Translations under genes and position numbers: made by a program | The notes under the pieces: model-generated | Told to the model about the DNA's origin: nothing | The model's input: the letters and a program-made list of their open reading frames with translations, nothing else | The model's database searches: none | Origin: Dermacentor variabilis | Taxonomy: Eukaryota; Arthropoda; Arachnida; Ixodida; Ixodidae | Assembly (NCBI RefSeq): GCF_050947875.1 | Contig: NC_134573.1 | Span: 48,618,115 to 48,682,114 of the forward strand | Reading direction: 5' to 3' | Length of the DNA stretch: 64,000 nucleotides | Part shown: in pieces, positions 21,233 through 33,300 of the stretch | How positions within the stretch are numbered: the stretch's first letter is position 1 | Layout of the letters: each line of letters begins with the position of its first letter

Positions 21233-23499
21233 TTTTACTTTATTTGATAGACGATTAACTGACCTAAACATGGAAAACGCACAGCGCGTTCCAACTACTC
21301 AACAGATGGCTTTGTAGCCTACGTCGAGAACAAAGCGACAGAAGTGCTAGCAGCAGCCGACTGCGAAAGATGAACGAATTTATCGCAGAGATGCTAAATG
21401 ATTTAAATAAATAGGGCTCAGGGATAAATAATTGAGGCCTCGTTCTTTGTCTCTATGGTGCATAATTCTTTTTGCACACATCTACACGACGTTCTGTACT
21501 CATGAAACAAATAATTAGAACATGCATTTCTGCATATTCCACGTTGCCCATAACCACCTCCCCATAAAAATTCCGCATTCCCATACTGCTCATATGCCCC
21601 CTGTCACCAATATGCACCCTTATCACCCATATGACAGATACACCGTATTCAATAGCATCGTATGTACGCGTCCTATACATAGAGAAACTTTCAGTGGGGC
21701 TCTATAGCCGGCGCATATACGTTTTGTTGCTATATTCGCGCAATGCTAAACACGTTACTGTCGAGAGTCGTCGTGAGATGGGTCCCGCAGAATTTTTTTG
21801 TAAGTGTAGAGTGGCTCATTCAAAGTTTCAATACTGTCACATGCGCAGTGACCGAAGTTGGCATAGAAGAGGTTCATTAGGGACCGCCGCTGACCATGCG
21901 GCATAAACACAGTGCTCAAAGAAAGTGTCAATGAGATTCATTGAAGAGCGGTACATACCCATGCCGTGTAGCAGGCCCAGCATCCCCCGTGACCCAAGTC
22001 GGCCTCGAAGGGGATCGTTGAAGACTGACATCTAGGTACACATAACCACATTCGTATTGGCCTGTAGATAGATATATGAAGAGATTATCAAGCAGCTAAA
22101 TTTAGCGTTCTCCAAAACATCTTAAATCCTACAGTAAGAATAGCGTGATGGATGCTATGATATTGAAAAGTCGGCAAAAGGCTTGCTTTCGCACATAAGT
22201 AGGCATTCCTGAGATAAAATTTTTTCCCAGTTTAATTTTTTTTATATGAGAAAACGAAGCCACCCAAATCAGAGTTATAGCGGAGAGATAATTCAAAACA
22301 CATTTATTTCATCCACCTACTGCTTCAGTATAACCGAATTTTGCGGACTATCTCACATGCCAGACAATTTTTGTTTCTTTCATTGCATGCAAATGTTAAC
22401 AAGAGTATTACTTCTAATTAAATAAAGTTGACATTTGAAAACTCCATCTCCACTTCTTCAGGTAAAAGCGATCCATTCTGGCTTCTTCTTAACTGCTAAA
22501 AAGGTGCCGTGTGTGTGCGAACGCGCCCAGTCACCAAACAGGCGCAGATTTAACATTTGATTCGCCTGTGAATTCTGATATAAGTACTCTCACAAATAAG
22601 AAAAAGAAAGTCGTAGTTTCGCCCGAAAGGCGACGCATATATTAATTGTGGTAGCAAATTAGTAGACAGATATACGAAGTAAGGATAGTAAGTTAATAGG
22701 CCGTATAAACCTGGAAATATTCGCTTGCTAACTGAATTAACAACTGCGGTGTCAGCGCGCATAATTAAACATGAACGCATCTGACTGGATGACCGCAGAG
22801 ACTCGCTGTCAAAACGCCCGTGTGAGCAAGCGCGGCAGCAGCAGCTAGCGAAGCGATCTTCGTGCGGTCAATTGCTTCAACTCAAGAGTGGCGAGAACAC
22901 AACTCGCGCGAAGGCATGAGCCGTCTGCGAATCCCTTTTAACATGCGGCGCGCTCGCGACTGCGCCTGGTTGCTCACAGAACGCACTCGCTGACGGAGAC
23001 AAAGCGCCCTTCCCTCCCGCATTGCCTACTCACTTCCTCCATATATGAAGCACGACATGGAGCAGCCATCGTCAGTTCTTGCGCCCGGTCGCAAAATGCG
23101 CAGTTGCTGCCGGAGCACTACGCCGCCCCCCTCACTAGATCCCTTCGACCCACGACCTTTTGCGCGACCAAAGACGGCACGTTTCCTCTCCGCTTTCTTT
23201 ACTCGCGCGCGACAGGTTGAGCCGCCATCTTCGGCTTCCCTCGCGTGCTTTCACTCGCACATACTGCAAACGACGCGCGGCGACAGTGTTATCGTCCTTG
23301 GACTTTATACGAAGCATCACGGCGACGGTGGGGGCAACGGCGACGCCGACGGTAAAAATGCAGCGAAAGTGACCATATCATTGCTATCACAATAAAAAGC
23401 TGTCACTTAAGCATACGCTAAAGAGGATGAACGGGAAGGCCTGTGCAATCACCTGACATTTGTTACATTGTTTGATTTTCTAACTCGAATGCGTTTTAC
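21233..23499. other. No gene recognised; GC-rich repeat-like block at 22850-23396
   Basis: The first 1.6 kb are AT-rich with short frames only. The block 22850-23396 is GC-rich. It ends in acggcgacgccgacggtaaa and a caataaaaagc tail, which I recall as part of a frequent tick repeat; the window alone does not prove this. The open frame at 23045-23395 lies inside the block and has low-complexity composition. Confidence 0.4.
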
Positions 23500-23710
23500 C
23501 TTTTATTACTTCTTTTTTCCGCCAATGTTTGTGGGTCCGAGTACCTTAATTCAGTTTGTCCTAATTAACTGCACCTTAACAAGAAAGGCCGTGGGTTTGA
23601 CTCCCACCAATTTTGGTGCCATAATGCCGGACGGTTATTTTTTCGGTAACGCCAGACATCGTATTTTCCGACCCATGTGCCACTCAAGGCTCTCGCCTTA
23701 GTAAAGTTTC
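23500..23710 (+). repeat. Possible tRNA-derived SINE remnant
   Basis: The string cgtgggtttgactcccacc (23590-23608) folds like a T-arm and holds a near-consensus B box. No clear A box is seen upstream, so this is a degenerate copy at best. Confidence 0.35.
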
Positions 23711-24268
23711 TGTGCAAGTTATAGCAGGTATTTCCGTGGTGGTGTCAAATAATACCAGTACGCGTGCACTGGTTTCCACAGATGGTCAAGTCCATGAAAA
23801 GTAATTCAACTCTAAGTCTAACTTGTTTTTTTTTTCCTGAGCCTAATTAAAAATATGTCATGCTGCTCTGTGACACGGTCGGAATATTTTCCGAGTATAA
23901 CAAAAAGGGTCCAGTGAAAAAGAAACTATGAACAGCTGTGTACCTATATTCTATTTGAGAGCGCCTTGCAGAGACGACATTGCGAGTCAACTGTCACTAT
24001 TTAACGTCACGCTTGATGTCTAAGTGTACAGGAACACTAGATTTTTCGCTCACGTACGTTTTGAGGGAACTGAGTCAAGTTCTCCTTACAGGAAACCCAA
24101 ATGTTACAAAAAATTTTACGTGCAGCTTTATTCGCATATTAATGAGCATTTTATATCGCGTGAAATACTAAAGCTTCTTTGGTCCATACCTCATTAAAGA
24201 AGTCACAGATGTGCGTATTATCTGATGGAAATCATGATATTTATTGTTAAAGAATGAACATTTGCACA
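23711..24268. other. No gene recognised
   Basis: AT-rich DNA with short open frames only (for example 23980-24171 plus), up to the TA target of the Tc1-like element at 24269. Confidence 0.5.
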
Positions 24269-24270
24269 TA

Positions 24271-24866
24271 TAGGCTGTCCCAGCTAACTTGGACCAAGGT
24301 TTTGAAAAAGCCTATGCGTTCTTAAGAACAGAAATCGCGTGGATGTTTTAGCGTTCACCTAAACTTACAGTACCATTTTTGCTTGTCTTTTTTGAGTAAT
24401 TAGCCGAGATAAATTAATTAACTTTTTAAATATAGCTACAAACGTTCAGGCGTGAAGAGGAGAGTTGTGGAACGCCACCAATATTGCCCAGCCCAGGCAC
24501 TTCCAACCAGATAGACTTAGCGTGGCCGTTTTTATTCGGGAAAAACGAAAGCCCGCGGAGCATAAAAAATACCACGTGACAGCGCGTTCTGTCAACACCA
24601 CCAGGCCTGTTTATTCTGATCAATGACGTCACGCTACCTGGCCCGAAGTTTCCATTGTCAAGGCTGGCGTGATGCAAGCGGTGACGTCAAAATCACTGTT
24701 GCCTACTCGAGAACATCCCCATTAGATTCTATGGCAGTCGGGCCAGGTAACATGACGTCATGGATCGAAGTGAAAAGGCCTTGTGCTATCTAGGTGGCAT
24801 TGGCTCTGTGCGCCCTAAAGCGTCACGATTACAGCGCTCTCAACCATGCTTTGTAAAAAACATCGC
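24271..24866 (+). repeat. Left terminal inverted repeat, interrupted
   Basis: It aligns to the reverse complement of 26703-27078 in two pieces: 24271-24592 and about 24803-24866. The 24593-24808 insertion lies between them. Shared landmarks are aacgttcaggcgt, gcgtggccgtttttattcgg and taccacgtgacagcgcg, then gctctgtgcgcc after the insertion. Confidence 0.85.
24593..24808. repeat. MITE nested in the left TIR
   Basis: It is about 216 bp, with imperfect inverted ends. The left arm runs ...gatcaatgacgtcacgctacctggcccga; the right arm in reverse complement runs gatccatgacgtcatgttacctggcccga. The flanks gttctgt and gctctgt may be a 7-bp target duplication. It has no coding capacity. Exact ends are uncertain by a few bases, since the left arm seems to have lost about 13 bases. 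Confidence 0.75.
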
Positions 24867-25223
24867 TGCTACCCACTTCAGAGCTTCGCGTTGTGCTTGA
24901 TTCCGAGATAAGCACCAGTGGGTTCGGGCGAGAGTTGAAACACAGTGCAGCTCCCGCTTCTGCGGCGATAATTGCACTGTCACGCTAGCAGAATGCATGC
25001 GGAGGAAAAAGCTCATGAGTTCCAATTTTGGAGCAACACCCTAACAAGCAAACACGCGTTATAACAAGCTTGATAACGTCGTGTGAATAATGCTGGTTTT
25101 TACAGAAGGAGGAATTGCAAACTGACACGGAAGCTTGCTTTTTAGCTTCGTGTCCACTCCTTGTCGGCAGAGAATTTGTCATTTCATATTACTTACGTGC
25201 ATTTCCCACGTCGTACAAAAGTG

Positions 25224-26391
25224 TCACAGACGATTCTTCTCGTGAATAAGGGTTGTAGAGATGTCTGTCCAAAGAAGGTGTTCAAACAAGTCGCCCTTTG
25301 TTATATAGCAGTATTCGCACCTTGTCAGCACGTCCGATGCAGCTTTTATGATGATGCAACACGGTATCTCACTGCAGGCCTCAGTAATCTCTGCCTTTAG
25401 CACTTCTGGTGTAGCTGTAGGTTTGCTGTACACTCGGTCTTTAACATGTCCCCACAAGAAGAGCTCAAGGGGTGTCAAGTCCGGTGACCTTGCGGGCCAT
25501 GTCACTGGTCTTTGCCGCCCGACCCACTGGCGTTTCAAGGTTTCGTCAAGCCAGGCTCGGGCAAGGCTGCTGGTGTGAGTTGGTGCACCGTCGTGCTGAT
25601 ACCAAGTTCGCTTTAAATACGCAAGAGGAAGATCACAGCGAAAGTCTTCGACTGGGCCTTCCGAGATGTCGTTCACGTACCACTGAGTAGTGAGCATTTG
25701 GCCAAAAAATATGAGGCCAATTATTCTTCCGTCAAAGATACCGCACCACACACTGAATGACCATTGGTACTGGTCTCTCGTCTGCGCCACCCAATGCGGA
25801 TTCGTATTGCTCCAGTAGTATGCATTGTGGATGTTGGCTTGAGAATTTCTGGACACGGTTTCCTCATCTGTCCAGAGAACGTCGTCAACAAAATTGGGTA
25901 TTTCGTCACTGTTCACACGGATCCAATTTGAGACATCAAGTCGCCATTGAAACTCTCTTGCTGCTTTTGATGGAGTTGGAGGTGATACGGATGCATTTCA
26001 GCCTTCATAAGACTCTTGACACTGAAGACCTTGAAATAGCGACCTCACCTTTCGCATCACGCACTCTGGACTGAGGGCTTGCAGTCATGAAAGCCAAAAT
26101 GTCTACTTCAGCCTCCTCACCGGTGGTTCCCTTTCTGTACTGCGTCTTCTTGAAGCTACCTGTTTCTTTCAGCGTCAAATATCTCATAATCGTCTTCGCG
26201 CTAGGTCTTCCCCACATTGCCGATTTCGCTACACCTTGGCAGCTTTCCTCTTGTCGTCCCGTGCCGCTCCCAAGGCTAAGACTATGTTCGCTTTCTGCTC
26301 GCTTGAGTACTGCATGCATTAGGCCCTGCAAACAAATTCTTCGAAACGGCTGCGCGGCACGACAGTAATAGGCATTCGAGCTGGCATGCAT
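25224..26391 (-). pseudogene. Transposase, DDE superfamily, frameshifted
   Basis: The N-terminal part (26391-26005) shows a helix-turn-helix-like region ending ISRSSVSRVL. The frame then breaks near 26008 and again near 25955. The catalytic part (25954-25224) has DDVLWTDEETVSRN (first Asp), YWSNTNPHWV, VWCGIFDGRIIGLIFF, WYQHDGAPTHTSSLAR (second Asp) and WPARSPDLTPLELFLWGHVK. The third acidic residue is the Glu of TPLE; related arthropod proteins usually have Asp there. I count 41 residues between the second and third acidic residues. It would cut and paste the element at TA sites. Confidence 0.85.
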
Positions 26392-26702
26392 CTAGCCGCT
26401 GGCATAGCTTGGAAGAAAAGCGGCGTTGTAACAAATGATGCTCTCTCGCACAGGTTCCAGATGTATGATGCATATTTTGAGCGTATTTTTTCTGTTCCGC
26501 ATTGATTTGAACGCAGTAAAAAAATTGCTCCTCTCGTCATAACGGAATAAAGCGCTGATGACTGCGCGTTCTTCGGCGACAGGCACGAGCGGCTCCTGAC
26601 GAAGCACTTTTTCGGAGCGCCATCGCCAGCCGCTGCCGGTAATGTCTGAGCCGAGCAAAGGTTAAAGGCTTTTCTCGTAAGTGAAGGGAAAGCGCGGCGC
26701 TG

Positions 26703-27078
26703 GCGATGATTTTACGAATTAGTCATGAGAGCGCTCTAATCGCGCCGCGTTCGGGCGCACAGAGCGCGCTGTCACGTGGTATTTTTTAAACACCGCGGGC
26801 TTTCGTTTTTTCCGAATAAAAACGGCCACGCTAAGTCGTTGGAATTACCTGGGTTGGGCAATATTTGTCAAGCTCCAGAAGTTTCCTATTGACGCCTGAA
26901 CGTTTCAAGCTATATTTAAGATGTTAATTAATTTATTTCGGCTAATTAGCCTAAAATAGATGAGGAAAAAGTGGTGCTCTAAGTTCAGATAAACGCTAAC
27001 AAGATCCAGAAAATTTCTGTTCTGAGGGACGCATAGCTTTTTTTCAGTCTTGGTCCAAGTTAGCTAAGACACCCTGTA
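26703..27078 (-). repeat. Right terminal inverted repeat
   Basis: About 376 bp, uninterrupted, matching the left TIR in reverse complement. It ends accctgta directly before the TA target copy at 27079. Confidence 0.85.
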
Positions 27079-27080
27079 TA

Positions 27081-27569
27081 TCCTCGTTTAAAGCATGCAG
27101 TGTTGCAGTAAAATCTTTTTACCGCACAAGTAAATGATAATACCCAAGATAGATCCGTCGTTGGTGTTCAACTCCACTATGTGAATTTGTGCTGGAGCTT
27201 TCATCAGATAAAAATAATTGTAATAGGGTATATGCCTCGAGAGCCTAGCTAAATTATGTCAACCTTGTCGTCCAAGTTTGCCCGTTTCGTGTACCTTGCT
27301 CTAGCGGCAAGTGAAGTATCCGAAAAAACAACCTAAAGAAAACATAATTCCAGAGAGAGAGGAAAGGCAAAACGGAGAAATTATTTTACATTTTAATTTA
27401 AGCAGTATCTGTTTTAGGAGAAAGTACGACATTTGCCACACTTCAATAAACGTTGATGTGCGGCTGCGGCAGCACATTCGCTCTAAAGAGCGTCAATATT
27501 GAGGTTCACAATCGCTCTTTCCGTCGACGGAAAACGCAGGGGTTTACTGAATAATTTCTTAGAGAGTAC
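27081..27569. other. No gene recognised
   Basis: AT-rich sequence flanking the transposon. The open frame at 27311-27502 has no recognisable features. Confidence 0.5.
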
Positions 27570-27869
27570 GTGGGTTTAAGGTTACCCGCAGTTCCCGACA
27601 ACGGCCCCCTTCCTCTGCGAGACAAAATTGCCGTTCCAAGAGTTACGCAATCTCTGACTCTAAACCTGCGACAGATGATACGGGAGCAAGTATATGAGGC
27701 TATTTCGTTCCCTCATGCGCTGCGGCTGGTGCCTGAATCTCCAAGTTACGCCGGGGTTGTATCACAGAGCTTGCTGCTGACGTCCTCGCCACCCCTGCCC
27801 GCTGTACCACCAATCCCATTGTCTCCCGCGTTACCCATGAGGATACAGGCGAACATCTTACCACGGTGA
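27570..27869 (+). pseudogene. Probable orphan gag fragment
   Basis: A 99-codon frame contains LNLRQMIREQVYEAISF followed by PESPSYAGVVSQS and a proline-rich stretch. This pattern (a basic-acidic helix 'REeVreE', then a Pro/Ser/Tyr 'PSYA' linker) is that of the region between capsid and zinc knuckle in tick gypsy Gag proteins, as in G2 and G5. No LTR or knuckle accompanies it. It could be an isolated fragment of another gypsy family. Confidence 0.4.
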
Positions 27870-28545
27870 ACACCCATCAACTTTTCCGTTGGCATTTCGG
27901 GCTAGCTAGCGCGAGATCAAGGATCGGAGTAAACACGACTAGTCCTATTTAAGTGGTGTTGACTAATCACGCGCCTCCGTTACTGACGTTCTTAAAGCGA
28001 ACGCGTTAGGGAGCCCCTGTAACAGAAAATCCGTCACCGGCACCAGGCGTTACACGCTGCCCCCTCGAGATTTTCGCACCACACATACACAAACCGTTCA
28101 TGTGACGCAAAAAATTAACTAAGCTAATTGAATTTAAGTTAAAATACGTGGGAAAATGGTAAACTACTATTTACGCACAACCTACAGAGATGATAGCAAT
28201 CAGATTGCAATATGAATGCACAAGAAAACGTAATTCTGTTTCCCGAAAACTCAAACAAACCTCTTTTACATGGTTTCTACAATGTACAGACCGGAGATGG
28301 CGTCTGCCATTCGCGCGGTCGCCGGAGTGTATATATCTCAGAGTCCACATCGCGGCGCGCCTGCTTCCTTGAAACACTTTCCAGATGGCGCTCGCCTCCA
28401 CTGCACGGTACCGCACGGTAACCGCACTGCCGCCAATGAAGGCGACCGGAAAACCCGCCTTCGTGCAGGGGGTTCGCGGCGAGCGCTTCCTGGTAAACAT
28501 TACGGCTACATACGCTGCAGATGCCGGGAAGCGTGAGAAGCAGTC
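27870..28545. other. No gene recognised; GC-rich repeat-like block from about 28300
   Basis: 27870-28300 is featureless. From about 28300 a GC-rich block (cgcggcgcgcctgcttcc, cgagcgcttcctggtaaac) leads into the dispersed repeat at 28546. Overlapping frames here differ in all three phases and look like by-products of high GC. Confidence 0.4.
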
Positions 28546-28615
28546 GGGGGTCTTTGAATGCTATTGCGTTCCACTCTTAAAGGCGAAGGTTAAGCGCCCT
28601 GATTTTTTTTTTCGC
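28546..28615 (+). repeat. Copy of a dispersed repeat also at 21180-21235
   Basis: The string gcgttccactcttaaaggcgaaggttaagcg matches the segment near 21189-21220 with only a few differences and is followed by a T run in both. It shows that the two loci share a repeat family. Confidence 0.7.
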
Positions 28616-28819
28616 GCACTCACTTGGGGTTGCGCCGGAGGTGTTTTCGGCGTACAGGCAACCGCAACCGACAGGCGGATGGACGGACGAATCGGCTAGC
28701 CATGAACAACTTCGCTTTAAAATGAACATGTGGTGGCTTAGGCAGCACGAAAAAACGCCGATCTTTATGATGGCCGTGAAACGCTCGATATAAACAGATC
28801 CAAGCAATTGAACGAGATA

Positions 28820-29340
28820 TAAGCTACTCACGTTGGCGTAGAGTTAACACTTAAGCATCCGTGATACTGAACCAAGATATGGAATTCTGGAGTCGAGCGA
28901 GTGTCAGCTAACATATCAACGTTAAAATCTTCACCCCAGATGACGTCATACCTATACGTAGACTCATACATAAAGAAGTTTTCGAGGAAACAAGAAACGC
29001 GGAATAATCCCACCCGTTGGACGATAAAATACTGAGTAGACGCTTCTGCCACACAACAATGATAGAACCTCATAATCATTGGTAATGCATGAGAATTCTT
29101 CGATGTAGTCAACAATAACACTGTCCTGAACAAGTAAGCTTACACCGCCACCACAAAAGGTGCTCCTGAATTGATCGAAACATTGCTAGTCAGGCAGATG
29201 CCGAACAAGTGAACTACGATTGTGGCATGTCTCAGATAACATGATGAAGTTAAATGGAAAATTAAGGCTGCTAAAGAAAACATCTAGCTTATTGTTTGCT
29301 TCAAGCCGACTGACAGCTTAAATGAAAACATTTGGTGGGC
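28820..29340 (-). pseudogene. LINE endonuclease (APE-type) domain fragment
   Basis: On the minus strand the domain reads NKLDVFFSSLNFPFNFIMLS ending in SET, then FCGGGVSLLVQD and WGEDFNVDML. These match the LxETW-like, GGG(V/I) and GDFN blocks of an APE-type endonuclease. An in-frame stop lies near 29200 and another frame change near 29090. Sequence below about 28820 no longer fits, so reverse transcriptase is missing. It would nick the target for reverse transcription. Confidence 0.7.
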
Positions 29341-29439
29341 AGACTGTGTTCCGAAGCGATATGTAATTATGAAACTTTGTAGGAGACACCCAATGTGGAC
29401 TAGACATGGTAAACTGATGACAGGCAGGCTGACTCATCA

Positions 29440-30302
29440 TTTCCGACTGTTAAGGTCAGCTGCATTCCTTACCACACGCGCAGTATTACCTTCTTCCTTC
29501 CTAATAAGGATCTTTCCACTGTGCTGCCAGACAAAATGAAAATCATTTGTTTTCCACCATTCCTTAGCCTTTTTAAGCAAAACCCTTTTATGTTTTGAGT
29601 CACATATAGGCTAAGTTGAGTAGTCGGAAACTATTTTCCTTTATCTAAACATTTATTTTGTACCATTTGGTTCGCAAAATGTATGAAGCTACCAGCAATT
29701 TTATCCGCCCTAGCTGGAAGCCCGTTTATTGCAGATATCGACTGATCATTCAGCATGTCTAAGTTGGCCTTAGATGTGAAAACGTTAATTTCAGTGAGCA
29801 GTCATTCTCTTTGAACATGCCACGAACCTCGACTCGAGGTTCAACTTTCTGGCCTGATACATGAGATCATTTACAGAAGAAGCAATCCAGTGCGATTCGG
29901 CGACAGAGCCACTTGTTTTTCAAGGTTTGAGACCTTGACGCTAAGACACTTATTCTCGCCATCATGCCTGACTACGTCATCAAAGACGACGTCGTATTTG
30001 ACTGTCATGAGCTTGACTGATGCTTCCAGGTTGTGAACCATCTTTTTCTGAGGTAGCAGCTCGTCAAGCTTTCTACTCATCTCGAAAACCAGAGCAGCGA
30101 CGGCAGTATTCTCAGTACCTTTGACACATCGAGCATTTGACTCAGCCTTTCGACAGTGTGTGCATTTAAAAGGCTGTTTGCAATCTTCACATTTTGGCTT
30201 GAAAGTGTTCTCTGAGAGTCCAGAGCGAGCGCCCAAATAGAAAAGATAAAAATATTCACAGCACGTCATTACCGAAACTGAGATGACATGTCTTTCATAC
30301 AA
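29440..30302 (-). pseudogene. LINE ORF1 with cysteine-rich N-terminus and coiled coil
   Basis: The open part (30302-29871) has a Cys cluster, CEDCKQPFKCTHC, followed by about 100 residues rich in Leu/Lys/Glu that could form a coiled coil. Beyond the stop at 29871 a C-terminal block remains readable near 29450-29570, with WWKTNDFHFVWQHSGKILIR, typical of the RNA-binding end of CR1/L2-type ORF1 proteins. Together with the endonuclease at 28820-29340 it forms one decayed LINE. ORF1 normally coats the LINE RNA. Confidence 0.65.
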
Positions 30303-33300
30303 TTCGTGCGGTTTGTATCGCCCAATTCGCTGGAATTTAAGAGCATAGGTATATCTACAAAAATGGATCTAAGGAGGGCAATGGCAACATCTAAGGACAC
30401 TTCGAACATAACAACAAGGAGCCAATGTGGCGGCAGCAGAGGCGGAGTAGGCGAACATCACTGTATTGTTACATAAAATAGCAAATATAAACAACCACTC
30501 TGCAAGGAGTTCCTAGCATGTTTGGACAGCGTGAAGGCCTAGCCGCTACCACTGCCAGAATTTCCGGCAAGCTTGTAGGGCCTCCTTTTTGCAGCGAAGC
30601 TCTATATGCCTAGCCGATTCGTTCGTTCGTCGCCTGTAAGCGGAAAACTCTTCCGGCGCACCGAATGCTCATGCACGAAAAAGTAGAAGGAGAAAGAGGA
30701 GCGCTCTTGGCTGCGACAGTAGTGACGTCGTTTCTCTCCGCGAGCAGAACCGAGGACGAGCTCGTCTACACTGTGCCGATGCTGCGTCGGGGGCACAAGA
30801 GCAGGCTGGCGCAGCCGAGCGCAAGCAGCAACTGCGTACCGAGGATCCGGCAGCCTGCCAAGCCGTCGTTTAATGAACCGTCGGGCTTAACTCTGTGATA
30901 AACTGTGGGGCCGGACATATCAGCCTCGCTGCTTAACCAAATGTGCGGAGTGGCTGGGCGGTGGTTTTATGCCTTGACCGTATCTTCCTCGGCGCCAATT
31001 ATTGGAAGAACAGCGGATGACGCCAAGGTGCAGCATATGTTCGAACACCGCGCGAGCGATGTCTCTCTGGTGACAAAACCGGCGGTCGGAAATGGACTGG
31101 TAGGCCGGACGTGAAGTTGTGATGGCACACGTCATGTTGGACCACTTGCGTTCATTCCGGCAGGCTCGTCAAAGTCAAAGTCAAAGTCAAAGAAACCACG
31201 CCGAGGGAAGCTGGTCCTAGTACTTTGGTACTCGGATGGCGAGAGCTCACGCTGCTTCTGGGAAGGGTTCTGGCCTTGACCACTCGTAGCGTTGGTCTAG
31301 TCTATGGTTGTGTCTCTACCATTGGAGAGTACGGCGGGATCCTGTCCGGGTTACCAAACTGCAGCGACTAGCGACTGCGTAGTCTGGTAAGATCTCGGCC
31401 CTCTCAAAGAGAGAAGAAACCAATACGACCAGTGTATTACTGCAGCATTTTTTTCATATCTACGAACGCTAGCCCGTGAAGGTGCGTGCCAGCGGCGACT
31501 GCCTACGTAATTCTGATCCGATGCCGATGTTGCGGCTGCTACAGAGGCTTTCCGTGGAGGAACGTGCACGTAGCAGAATTCTATGAAGATTCCATAGCGT
31601 TTTCTCTCAGCTGTGCTTGCTCCCCCTAGAAAGGGAAGGTCTATCCAAAATTTTATTGTTTATAAAGATTGAAAACATCTTTCGGGCACGCGTGAAAACA
31701 CGCTGAGTGAAATATACATTGCTTGATGTGAAATAGCTGGGAACCCTAAAGAGACAACCATGGAAAACGGCGGTGCTTGCTAACGAAATACATCAAAGAT
31801 AAGACAATCACCCGTTGCCTAGTCGACCACTACAGCAGTGCCTCGTAGCAATATTAAAGTATTTAAAGGTGGTATGGATAAAACGCTAACTTACAAAGAC
31901 GCTTCCATCGATCAGGTGCAATGCTGCCATCTATATATACATTCGCCGAATGCGATCATGATGCTTCTAGCCATAACGGGAAAATAGTAGTCCTGATTTA
32001 AACGGTCCTCAATGACCCATCGGGTGTTCTGAACAAAAACGTCTGCCGATTACGATAATTCCTAAAGGGAAATTTTAGCACATGTCGATACAAGTTTTAA
32101 ACGCTATATATTGAGATAGACAATCATAGACCAAAATCACCGCACCGATTGGCAATGGGTCAGTACCGTCAGCGCCTTTGCAGAGGGAGGGGCAGTATGA
32201 GAACGCTGTCCGGTTGAGCGCCATCGGAGCGAGCTCTGGAAGAAGACGTCAATGAACACGCGAGAAGTATGAACACGCGCATAGGAATTAAACTTTGGCT
32301 ACCCTACTTCGGCATTCGTTATTGTAGCCCCTTGGTCTCGTTAATTTCCACTTGTTTCGAACTGGCCTAGAACAACGCGAAGCTTAAGACCAGACCACAC
32401 GCACGCTTGCCAGCGCACACTTATTCCTGGCTGCTCCTGGTTAGACGCCTTGACAGACTTCGCTTCGGATTGAGCGATTGGTAACGCTTCAATATGTGCA
32501 AGTTAATGTTGCTAGTATCGGTCGGTACAGCTGGGGAAGGACAACGCCAGTCTGCAACACGTAGGACGACCACACTGGAGCGTATGATCGCAAGTGCCAA
32601 CTGGAGCCTTGCCGCAAACGCAGCAAACGCTGTGCATATGCACCAGAGTTGCATGTAGCTGCGCTAAGCTACGCAGTGTAGGTATCGCGACTGCCGCGGG
32701 GTGCCGCGAACAGACCGCTGGCTAGGCGCCCTGCGGCTCTCCGAGGATTTAGGACAAACGCGTTCAACGCGTCGTAAGCGCGAAAATTTGAAGTAGTGGC
32801 GTCTGCGTGATCATCCAAAATCAAATATGAACTTCACAAAACTGTGACGTTCAGTAAGTGGCGCGTTGTGGGGAGGCCCCGCTCTGCCGTAGCTTTCGCA
32901 GTGCAAGTTATTGGAGGGGCTGAAGCACCGCGAATAGAATCATACGCGATCTTTGCCTGCTAGTAACTGTGCTTCTGCTGAACGCGTTAGAGTACCCTTG
33001 GCTGCAAATTATTTCTGAAATAGTCTATTTTAACTTCGAATGCATTCTTCGACTTCGATAAAATGTGGTTGACTGCCGCTTTAAATAGAGAAGTGAGAAG
33101 GAATGACGTCTGTTGGAGCTAGATAAGAAATTAGCTCGCATGCTGCATTAAGTTTTTCCAGTGGCGTGCAGTGGCTATGCAGTGGGAACGCAAGAATGCA
33201 TAAACGTATCAAGAAATACATGTAGTAATATAATAAACGCGATCTCTCTGATCTCTCTGAAATACCTTCCATCGTTTAATTCTCTATGCGCATTGAGACA

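Larger units (their letters stand above)
24271..27078 (-). mobile_element. IS630/Tc1/mariner-superfamily transposon, 2.8 kb, long TIRs
   Basis: The ends are taggctgtcccagctaac and, in reverse complement, tacagggtgtcttagctaac. Each is flanked by TA (24269-24270 and 27079-27080), as for a TA-targeting transposon. TIRs extend about 376 bp. A broken transposase lies inside on the minus strand. The left TIR is itself interrupted by a small MITE. The copy cannot make transposase as it stands. Confidence 0.85.

Noticed and set aside
28190..28700. Cluster of overlapping plus-strand frames (up to 104 codons)
   Set aside because: All three phases are open in a GC-rich repeat block; the sequence belongs in part to a dispersed repeat.
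31168..31191. CRISPR-like or satellite array
   Set aside because: Only four 6-bp units; no spacers and no larger periodicity. No CRISPR array was seen anywhere in the window.
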